Of a stretch of 11,826 nucleotides of DNA, positions 6,041 to 11,826 are shown in pieces. A model generated the notes under the pieces. The model made no database searches. It was not told the DNA's origin and saw only the letters and a program-made list of their open reading frames with translations. Position 1 is the first letter of the stretch. Each line of letters opens with the position of its first letter. A program made the position numbers and the translations under genes. The DNA lies in the NCBI GenBank assembly GCA_937922175.1, contig CAKZUU010000253.1, forward strand, positions 1 to 11,826. Reading direction: 5' to 3'. The stretch comes from an uncultured Gemmataceae bacterium. GTDB lineage: Bacteria; Planctomycetota; Planctomycetia; Gemmatales; Gemmataceae.

Positions 6041-7150
6041 TCATCCCCCCGACACATCGACTACCGCCTGCCCCAAAACGTCCCATCTGGGGAGAACGCC
6101 CAGTCCCGGTGCCGTTGAAGCCGACATCGTACCGGCGACACGCTTCGGTGCTCCATCGGCGATCGAAACGGTGACGTAGCTGTTGAAATCAGTGGAGGTG
6201 AAACGGTACTCTTCGGGAGTGCTGTGAGCCAAATGGGCGATCGCCGCCGTCACGATATCGCCACCCCAACTATCTTCAAGGGTCATGCCCAGCCCCAGCG
6301 TCACGCACAAGTCGCGGACCTGTCGGGCCTTGGTCAATCCACCGAGCTTGCTGATCTTGATGTTCACGACGTCCATCGCCCGATCGGCCGATGCACGCAG
6401 GAGCACTTCGACCGAATCAATGACCTCGTCCAAGATGAAAGGATGATCTGTATGTTGCCGGATCGTTCGACAATCTTCGTAGCGAGCGCACGGCTGCTCG
6501 ATATAGACGTCCAGGTCGCGGAGGGCGCGAACGACTCGAAGTGCGTCGTGCGGCAACCAACCGGTGTTGGCATCAGCGACGAGACGGTCACCGGGTTTCA
6601 AAACGGCCGCGACAGCTTTGATTCGCTCGATGTCGATGTCGGGATCGCCTCCGACTTTGAGCTGAAATCGGCGATACCCCTCGGCACGGTATTCAGACAC
6701 TCTTCGGGCCATCACATCAGGCGCCTCTTGTGAGATGGCTCGGTAGAGGACCACTTCGTCGCCGAATCGCCCCCCCAGAAGTAGACAGACGGGCACGCCG
6801 GTCACTTTGCCGAGAATGTCCCAGCAGGCCATGTCGATTCCCGATTTGACGTAGGGATGGCCTTTCAGGACGGCGTCCATTCGTCGATTGAGCGCGACCA
6901 GTTGACGAGGATCCTCGCCGATCAGCCGAGGGGCGAGTTCGAGGATGCCGGTGCGGATACCGGCAGCGTAGGCGGGCAAATAAGCCGGCCCCAGGGGGCA
7001 CGCCTCGCCATATCCGACGATTCCCTCATCCGTTTGGACTTCGATCACGGTCGAATCAAACACCGAGACCGATTGCCCTCCCGACCAGTTGTAACTGCCC
7101 TCATATAGCGGCAAATTCACTTGAAAGGCACGTATTCGGGTAATTTCCAT
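6041..7150 (-). CDS. Enolase-superfamily (mandelate racemase/muconate lactonizing type) enzyme, cis-3-hydroxy-L-proline dehydratase-like
   Basis: The product is 369 residues from the ATG at 7150, with GGAGG (7160-7156) 5 bases upstream. The N-terminal capping domain (MEITRIRAFQVNLPL) precedes the barrel. Metal ligands are Asp193 (VADANTGW), Glu218 (YIEQPC) and Asp241 (LDE). The catalytic lysine on strand 2 is Lys165 in FQLKVGG, where the first residue of the usual K-x-K motif is Gln163. The opposite-face lysine is Lys265 in NIKISKLGG. EDSWGGDIVTAAIAHLA (292-308) and STDFNSY (319-325) also fit the family. From memory, the combination FQ(L/I)KVG, EQPC, EDSWGG and STPEE is typical of cis-3-hydroxy-L-proline dehydratases, which convert that amino acid to pyrroline-2-carboxylate. 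Family membership is secure; the substrate is an inference. No hydroxyproline transporter, epimerase or reductase gene is in the window. Confidence 0.9.
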   Translation of the reverse strand: MEITRIRAFQVNLPLYEGSYNWSGGQSVSVFDSTVIEVQTDEGIVGYGEACPLGPAYLPAYAAGIRTGILELAPRLIGEDPRQLVALNRRMDAVLKGHPYVKSGIDMACWDILGKVTGVPVCLLLGGRFGDEVVLYRAISQEAPDVMARRVSEYRAEGYRRFQLKVGGDPDIDIERIKAVAAVLKPGDRLVADANTGWLPHDALRVVRALRDLDVYIEQPCARYEDCRTIRQHTDHPFILDEVIDSVEVLLRASADRAMDVVNIKISKLGGLTKARQVRDLCVTLGLGMTLEDSWGGDIVTAAIAHLAHSTPEEYRFTSTDFNSYVTVSIADGAPKRVAGTMSASTAPGLGVLPRWDVLGQAVVDVSGG

Positions 7151-7155
7151 GAATG

Positions 7156-7160
7156 CCTCC
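7156..7160 (-). promoter_or_regulatory. Ribosome site of the enolase-family gene
   Basis: Read on the - strand, GGAGG lies 5 bases before the ATG at 7150. It decides the start: the frame stays open back to 7522, but that extension runs into the coding region of the opposite gene and has no family counterpart. Confidence 0.8.
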
Positions 7161-7191
7161 GCCAACAGAATTCCATTCGTCAATTTATGAT

Positions 7192-7224
7192 TCGCGCGGG
7201 AATGGCACTGCTTGCCCCGCGCGA
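7192..7224. promoter_or_regulatory. 9-bp inverted repeat in the divergent control region
   Basis: TCGCGCGGG (7192-7200) and CCCGCGCGA (7216-7224) are perfect inverted copies with a 15-base spacer, about 24 bases centre to centre. The repeat lies midway between the divergent enolase-family gene and the beta-oxidation gene. It could be a dimeric repressor operator or an RNA hairpin in the fadJ leader. A weak TTGCCC (7212-7217) / TAGGTT (7235-7240) pair with 17-base spacing overlaps it on the + strand. Confidence 0.35.
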
Positions 7225-7256
7225 CGGCGGACGGTAGGTTGACTGACACGAAACCC

Positions 7257-7263
7257 GAGGGAG
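7257..7263 (+). promoter_or_regulatory. Ribosome site fixing the fadJ-type start at 7269
   Basis: GAGGGAG lies 5 bases before the ATG at 7269. It excludes the in-frame upstream TTG at 7212, which would add 19 residues not seen in the family. Confidence 0.8.
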
Positions 7264-7268
7264 ACACC

Positions 7269-9398
7269 ATGCCCGCCTTAACGCTGGACATCGTCGATGG
7301 TATGGCCCGCCTGACATTCGACAAACCCGACGCCAAGGCCAATACGCTCAGTCTTGCCGTAATCGCTGAGTTCGAGACGATGCTGGCGGAACTGAAAAAT
7401 CGCGTTGATCTGAAAGGTCTCATTCTCCGCAGTGGGAAACCCGGGATGTTCATTGCGGGCGCGGATTTGAAAGAGCTCGGTTCGGCCGACCCCAAGCGGC
7501 CCGAGATCATTCGGGGACTCATTCAACGCGGACTGTCGATTCCGGCCACCATCGAATCACTGCCATTCCCGACGGCGGCTCTGATCGACGGCCCCTGCCT
7601 GGGCGGTGGTCTGGAGGTCGCCCTCGGTTTCGATCTCCGCTTGGCTGGCACGCACCCCAAAGTGGAAATCGGCTTGCCCGAGGTCAAGATCGGGCTGATC
7701 CCCGGCTGGGGCGGTACGCAACGTTTGACGCGATTGATCGGTCCCTCGCAAGCCGCTGAAATGATCTGCACGGGCGAGTCGGTTCGAGCGCAACGGGCCA
7801 AAGAGCTCGGCATCGTCTTCGACGTGGTTCCCAGCGATCGACTTGAGAGCGAAGCGCAACGATTGCTTGCGGACCTGCACGCCTCGGGCGATTGGATGAG
7901 AGACCGCGATCGTCGCCGGCAACCCGTCGGTTTGACCGAAGATCAACTGTCGTTCACTTTCGCTGTCGCGCGGGCCATGGTGATGGAGAAGACGAAAGGA
8001 CAACTGCCGGCTCCCTTGGCGGCATTGGACGCCATCGAGAAGGGTTGCAATCGCCCACTGGAGGAAGGTCTGGCATTCGAGACCGAGGCGATGATTCCCT
8101 TGGTGGGTAGTCCGATCTCCAAAGCGCTCATCGCGGTGTTCTTCATGAATCAGAAAATCGCCAAAGATCCGGGTGTGGCGGACGTCTCGGTCCAGCCTTC
8201 GAAAGTTACGCGGGTCGGCGTTTTGGGTGCGGGGATCATGGGGAGCGGCATCGCCGCTGCCCATGTCCGCAAGGGACTTCCCACCGTGATCCTCGACGCG
8301 AACCCCCAGGCGTTGGAGAAGGGCATCCAGGCCATCGCGGCCAGCTTCAAGTCGCTTGCGGACAAAGGTCGGATGAAGCCCGAAGACCTCGTCGCCGCCC
8401 TGGCCCGGCTCGGAACAGCAGCGTCGATCGGATCGTTGGCCGACTGCGATGTCGTGATCGAAGCGATCGTCGAAAACGAACAAGCCAAAACCGAGCTCTA
8501 CCGAGAACTCGAACCATTGCTGAAACCGGATGCGATCCTGGCCTCGAATACCTCGACCATTTCGATTTCTCGAATGAGTCAGGTGTTGCAGCGACCCGAG
8601 CGGTTCGCGGGAATGCACTTCTTCAACCCCGTCGAGCGGATGCCTCTGGTCGAGGTCATTCGGGGAGAAAAAACGAGCGATGCCACCGTCGTGACCCTGG
8701 TTGCGTTGGCGAAGCAGATTGGCAAGAGTCCGATCGTCGTGAAAGATGGTCCGGGCTTCCTCGTGAATCGCATCCTATTCCCCTACATGAACGAGGCGTT
8801 GGTGCTGCTCGAAGAGGGAGCGGAGCCTCGAGCCGTGGACCAAGCGGCGACGGTGTTCGGGATGCCGATGGGTCCGATCACCTTATACGATGTCGTCGGG
8901 TTGGACACGGCCCTGTTCGCCGGCCGAGTCATTCAGGCCGCCTTTCCCGAGCGGACCGTCATCTCGAACCTGTTGGAGGAACTCGTTTCCCTGGGTCGCT
9001 TGGGGCAAAAGACCGCCGCCGGCTTTTACAAATATCCCAAGGGGCTCAAGGGAGAGGATGACCCGTCACTGGCGACCATCCTCGCTCGTCATCGCCGCCA
9101 GACGCGGACCTTCACGATCGAGGAGTTGCAACGACGCTTATTTTTGCCGATGGTCACCGAAGCCTCGCGCGTGCTCGCCGAAAGCATTGTCCGCGATCCG
9201 GTGGATCTCGACATGGGTCTGATCCTGGGGATCGGCTTTCCGGCCTGGCGTGGCGGCTTGCTCCGCTGGGTCGATGCCACGGGGGTCGGCCAGGTCGTGA
9301 AATGGCTGCAACAGTTCGAATCGCTGGGACCGAGATACGCCATCACTCCGGAACTGAACCGACTGGCCTCGTCGGGAGGCACATTTCACCTGTCGTGA
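7269..9398 (+). CDS. fadJ: Fatty-acid oxidation multienzyme alpha subunit (enoyl-CoA hydratase / 3-hydroxyacyl-CoA dehydrogenase)
   Basis: The product is 709 residues, near FadJ (714) and FadB (729) of E. coli. The N-terminal crotonase domain (about 1-190) shows MFIAGADLKEL (60-70) and GGGLEVALGFDLRLAG (112-127) for the oxyanion hole. Its two catalytic glutamates are Glu116 and Glu138 (GLPEVKIGLIPGWGG). The NAD-binding domain starts VGVLGAGIMGSGIA (316-329), with Asp343 after the second strand. The dehydrogenase site has Asn427 (ASNTS), His450 (MHFFNPVERMPLVEVI) and Glu462. The C-terminal dehydrogenase domains include VVKDGPGFLVNRIL (490-503) and GFPAWRGG (656-663). It performs the hydration and NAD-dependent oxidation steps of beta-oxidation in the cytoplasm. 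The partner thiolase (fadA/fadI) is not in the window. FadJ versus FadB cannot be settled here; the symbol is a best fit. The 3' end overlaps tgt by 13 bases. Confidence 0.93.
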   Translation: MPALTLDIVDGMARLTFDKPDAKANTLSLAVIAEFETMLAELKNRVDLKGLILRSGKPGMFIAGADLKELGSADPKRPEIIRGLIQRGLSIPATIESLPFPTAALIDGPCLGGGLEVALGFDLRLAGTHPKVEIGLPEVKIGLIPGWGGTQRLTRLIGPSQAAEMICTGESVRAQRAKELGIVFDVVPSDRLESEAQRLLADLHASGDWMRDRDRRRQPVGLTEDQLSFTFAVARAMVMEKTKGQLPAPLAALDAIEKGCNRPLEEGLAFETEAMIPLVGSPISKALIAVFFMNQKIAKDPGVADVSVQPSKVTRVGVLGAGIMGSGIAAAHVRKGLPTVILDANPQALEKGIQAIAASFKSLADKGRMKPEDLVAALARLGTAASIGSLADCDVVIEAIVENEQAKTELYRELEPLLKPDAILASNTSTISISRMSQVLQRPERFAGMHFFNPVERMPLVEVIRGEKTSDATVVTLVALAKQIGKSPIVVKDGPGFLVNRILFPYMNEALVLLEEGAEPRAVDQAATVFGMPMGPITLYDVVGLDTALFAGRVIQAAFPERTVISNLLEELVSLGRLGQKTAAGFYKYPKGLKGEDDPSLATILARHRRQTRTFTIEELQRRLFLPMVTEASRVLAESIVRDPVDLDMGLILGIGFPAWRGGLLRWVDATGVGQVVKWLQQFESLGPRYAITPELNRLASSGGTFHLS

Positions 9399-10501
9399 CT
9401 CGTCAAGGGTGCGAGGAACCACTGGCTCCGAAACGATGCGATTTGTCGATGCTGAATCGCCTGCCGCAGGGCAGACATCAGGCGCAAATAGTGGGCGATA
9501 TTGTGAATTGAGAGCAGAGTCGGGCCAAGCATTTCCTCGACCTGGAACAGATGGTGCAGATAAGCCCGGCTGAAATGCCGGCAAGTGTAGCAAGGGCAAT
9601 CGTCCTCCAGCGGCCGGGGGTCACGGCGATGACACGCATTGCGCAGCCTCAACGTGCCGGCCCGGGTGAAGGCCGAGGCGTTCCGACCGTTGCGCGTCGG
9701 AAGAACGCAATCGAACATGTCGATACCGGACTCCACCGCGACGATGATGTCCTGCGGTCGACCGACCCCCATCAGATAGCGCGGTTTGGTTTCGGGAAGG
9801 AAGGAAGCACACGCGGGCAGGGCCGCATGCATCGCTTCCGGCGCCTCGCCGACACTGAAACCACCCAAAGCGTAGCCGGAGAAATCCCATCGCGACAATT
9901 GCTCCGCGCACGACCGCCGCAACTCCAGATCCAGCCCGCCTTGCACGATCGCGAACAACGCTTGATCCGACCGACCGTGGGCTTGCTGACTCCGGCGTGC
10001 CCAGTCGATGGTACGGCGAACGGCCTCGTGCAACTTGGCGGGGTCGGCATCCGCGGGCGGACACTCATCCAGGCACATCGCGATGTCCGAGCCGAGATTC
10101 TCCTGGATGCGAACCGCCTTCTCCGGAGTCAACTCCAAGATTCGGCCATCCACGTGGGAGCGAAAAACCACCCCTTGATCGCTGACTTGCCGTAAATCCG
10201 CGAGGCTGAAGACTTGAAATCCGCCGCTGTCGGTTAAAATGGGGCCATCCCAGGCCATGAAGCGGTGCAATCCACCCAGATCGTGAATCAATTCATCGCC
10301 GGGACGCAACGTAAGATGATAGGTATTGCCCAGGATGATCTGAGCCCCTGCCAAGCGCAACTGGTCCGGCGTGACCCCCTTGACGCTGGCCCGGGTGCCG
10401 ACCGGCATGAAACACGGCGTCAGAACTTCGCCATGAGGTGTGACGAATCGGCCCGCCCGGGCGGTCCCGTCTTGGCTTTGGATGGTGAATTGAATCGTCA
10501 T
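9386..10501 (-). CDS. tgt: tRNA-guanine(34) transglycosylase (queuine tRNA-ribosyltransferase)
   Basis: The enzyme exchanges guanine-34 of tRNA-Asp, -Asn, -His and -Tyr for the queuosine precursor preQ1. The 371-residue product matches bacterial Tgt (375 in E. coli). TPHGEVLTPCFMPVGT is at 21-36 and ILGNTYHL at 56-63. Asp91 lies in DSGGFQ, and FAIVQGG (183-189) and ALGGFSVGE (211-219) are conserved. The nucleophile region is GIDMFDCVLPTRNGR (259-273). The structural zinc site is complete: Cys302, Cys304 and Cys307 in CPCYTC, plus His333 in SIHN, at the same numbers as in E. coli. The ATG at 10501 fits the family N-terminus. No ribosome site precedes it; a CATAAA box ends only 6 bases upstream, so the mRNA may be leaderless. 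No other queuosine gene is in the window. It overlaps fadJ tail-to-tail by 13 bases. Confidence 0.96.
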   Translation of the reverse strand: MTIQFTIQSQDGTARAGRFVTPHGEVLTPCFMPVGTRASVKGVTPDQLRLAGAQIILGNTYHLTLRPGDELIHDLGGLHRFMAWDGPILTDSGGFQVFSLADLRQVSDQGVVFRSHVDGRILELTPEKAVRIQENLGSDIAMCLDECPPADADPAKLHEAVRRTIDWARRSQQAHGRSDQALFAIVQGGLDLELRRSCAEQLSRWDFSGYALGGFSVGEAPEAMHAALPACASFLPETKPRYLMGVGRPQDIIVAVESGIDMFDCVLPTRNGRNASAFTRAGTLRLRNACHRRDPRPLEDDCPCYTCRHFSRAYLHHLFQVEEMLGPTLLSIHNIAHYLRLMSALRQAIQHRQIASFRSQWFLAPLTSHDR

Positions 10502-10507
10502 GCCGGT

Positions 10508-10513
10508 TTTATG
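10508..10513 (-). promoter_or_regulatory. Candidate -10 box immediately before tgt
   Basis: Read on the - strand this is CATAAA, 4 of 6 matches to TATAAT, ending 6 bases before the tgt ATG. Transcription would then start at or next to the A of the ATG. The region 17 bases further upstream (CGGACG) is only a 3 of 6 match to a -35 box. Confidence 0.25.
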
Positions 10514-10596
10514 CCGAATTTGCCTGATTTCGTCCGCTACTCGGGCGCCGGTCGTGGACCATGGACAAGAAACAACCCTCCACGGGAGTCATGTGA

Positions 10597-11826
10597 ATGA
10601 GTCAGCGCTACCCCTGTCCGATGATTGGATGCGATCATCAGTTCACAGCGGAAGAGCTAACCGGCGTCACCTCCGTCACATGCCCGAAATGCCGGTCAAC
10701 GATTCAACTCCGCAGCCGGGTGGCCGAGGCGCCGCCTCCGCCCGTCACGCCAGGCCCGCCCATCGTTCACCATACCGCGACTCGACGCTCCCGAGACGTG
10801 ATGGTTTACTCGGCAGTCATCGGCGGCTTTTTGCTGCTCGTGGCCTTCGGTATCGTGGCAGCCGTCGTCAGTTCGCGCGGTAAGGGAACCATCACTCAAC
10901 CCAAGTTGCCCGGTTATCGCAATGCCGACTATCTTTTCGCGTTGGACCTACCCACCCAGGACTGGGAGGACCACCCTGGAATGAAGTCCCGATTGCAGGT
11001 CAGTCAGTTTGCCGCCATGAATTCGGAAGCCGATCCTCGATACGTCGCTCTGGATGTCGTCGATTTCAAGGACCGCACCCCGTCGCCTCGAGAAATGGAT
11101 GTCGAGGCACGCCGAAAGCTCGCCCAATTTTTCAATCGGCGCTTCGATACCAACCCGCCCGCTGATGCCCCCCCCTTGGAAGGTCCACCTGTCGCGGGTC
11201 AACCCACTCATCGCTTCACCTTTGACGGCCGATCTCCGGAGGAAGAACTCACGGGGCAGGTCGTCTTCTTTACGCACGACCGACTGGGCTATTGGCTTTA
11301 CTATCTGACTCCGCCGGCCTTCCAAGGCGAGAGCGAGTGGAATGCCATCCTCGCCGGTTTCCGCCTCACCGGTCGACGACCGCGACCGTCCACCGAAGCA
11401 AAAGAACAGCGCGTCTTCACGGGCAAGGAAGTCAAAGGTTACCGCCTGGTCGATGAAACCGGCCGTTGGCAACTTGACGATGATCCAAAGGCCCACGATC
11501 CCGAGGCGGACCTCGTGCTCCGAGCGATGGATCCGATGAACCCCCGTAAACCGACTTTGGCCGCCGACCTGATCGTTCTCAATTTGAAGAAAATGCGAGG
11601 CGACATCGTGGAGCAGGTGAAGGCCCACCTCCTCGCCAAGCAGCAGCGGGAAGGCAACCCGAATAGCCAAATCCAAGAAATCGAGGGCAAACGCAAAGAC
11701 AACGTCGGAAACGAGCAGGGCATCCTCGTCCATTGGAGGATCGACAACGGCGGCGTTCGCGACCGCTTGGCCGTCGTCTCCATCGTGCCACGCGGTGAGA
11801 CCCTTCTCGTGCTTTACGGCGATTGC
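10597..11826 (+). CDS. Zinc-ribbon protein with one membrane helix and a large exported domain (3' end outside window)
   Basis: The frame runs open from the ATG at 10597 to the window end: 410 codons, no stop. GGGAG (10584-10588) lies 8 bases before the start. The first 38 residues form a small zinc ribbon (Cys7, Cys12, Cys29, Cys32; YPCPMIGC and VTCPKC), similar to MJ0042-type ribbons. A Pro-rich linker (APPPPVTPGPP) and basic RRSR follow, then one membrane helix at about 68-91. The remaining 320 or so residues should face the periplasm if the basic flank stays inside. They contain FFTHDRLGYWLYYLTPPAFQ and a repeat-like use of TG-[KR]-x-[VP] near 345-365, but I recognise no family. Ribbon-helix-ectodomain layouts are frequent in planctomycetes and mostly uncharacterised. 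It is divergent from tgt, 95 bases away. The function is unknown. Confidence 0.85.
   Translation, partial: MSQRYPCPMIGCDHQFTAEELTGVTSVTCPKCRSTIQLRSRVAEAPPPPVTPGPPIVHHTATRRSRDVMVYSAVIGGFLLLVAFGIVAAVVSSRGKGTITQPKLPGYRNADYLFALDLPTQDWEDHPGMKSRLQVSQFAAMNSEADPRYVALDVVDFKDRTPSPREMDVEARRKLAQFFNRRFDTNPPADAPPLEGPPVAGQPTHRFTFDGRSPEEELTGQVVFFTHDRLGYWLYYLTPPAFQGESEWNAILAGFRLTGRRPRPSTEAKEQRVFTGKEVKGYRLVDETGRWQLDDDPKAHDPEADLVLRAMDPMNPRKPTLAADLIVLNLKKMRGDIVEQVKAHLLAKQQREGNPNSQIQEIEGKRKDNVGNEQGILVHWRIDNGGVRDRLAVVSIVPRGETLLVLYGDC

Noticed and set aside
7151..7522. Upstream extension of the enolase-family gene on the - strand
   Set aside because: It is antisense to the start of the fadJ gene, and a ribosome site fixes the start at 7150.
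7557..8618. 353-residue - strand open frame opposite fadJ
   Set aside because: It is long only because of the codon bias of the real gene, and its composition (Arg/Asp/Gly-rich) is typical of an antisense shadow.
10553..10584. CGTGGA / TCCACG inverted repeat in the tgt divergent region
   Set aside because: It has only 6 bp with a 20-base loop, which is expected by chance in GC-rich DNA.
10948..11733. 261-residue - strand open frame near the window end
   Set aside because: The + strand frame from 10597 has a ribosome site, a zinc ribbon and a membrane helix, and stays open throughout, so the - strand frame is its shadow.
1..11826. CRISPR array, tRNA or rRNA genes, insertion sequences, phage or defence genes
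   Set aside because: I saw no regularly spaced repeats, no tRNA-like cloverleaf with a CCA-type end, no transposase motifs and no known defence families.

Overview
The window looks like ordinary chromosome from a member of the Planctomycetota. The main evidence is the pair at 2019-3526: a DUF1559 pseudopilin-like protein with a C-terminal H-x9-DG motif, followed by a small lipoprotein with a beta-sandwich-like domain. This pairing is very common in planctomycetes and rare elsewhere. GC-rich codon use and the last gene, a zinc-ribbon protein with one membrane helix, fit the same group. I cannot place the genus; a Gemmata-like lineage is only a guess.

Layout on the + strand: the 3' end of an unrecognised gene (2-679); sucD, succinyl-CoA synthetase alpha (733-1638); a 380-base gap with a possible terminator and some weakly coding-like sequence; the DUF1559 protein (2019-3062) and its lipoprotein (3074-3526); tyrS (3671-4948); an exported S1/P1-type nuclease (4993-6039). 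An enolase-superfamily enzyme resembling cis-3-hydroxy-L-proline dehydratase lies on the - strand (6041-7150). It is divergent from a FadB/FadJ-type beta-oxidation multienzyme (7269-9398, +). tgt, tRNA-guanine transglycosylase, is on the - strand (9386-10501). It is divergent from a zinc-ribbon/membrane protein (10597 to the window end, +, incomplete).

Most genes are housekeeping or general metabolism: TCA cycle, fatty-acid oxidation, tRNA charging and tRNA modification. The enolase-family enzyme and FadJ share a 118-base divergent control region with a 9-base inverted repeat, so catabolic co-regulation is possible but unproven. Two convergent pairs (nuclease/enolase-family and fadJ/tgt) touch or overlap with no room for a terminator.

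I found no rRNA, tRNA, CRISPR array, insertion sequence or phage gene. I see no convincing new multi-gene system. The points most worth checking are small: an antisense reading with a zinc-finger-like H-x3-C-x2-C motif before tyrS, coding-like frames and a 15-codon mini-ORF before the DUF1559 gene, competing short hairpins before sucD, and a possibly leaderless tgt.
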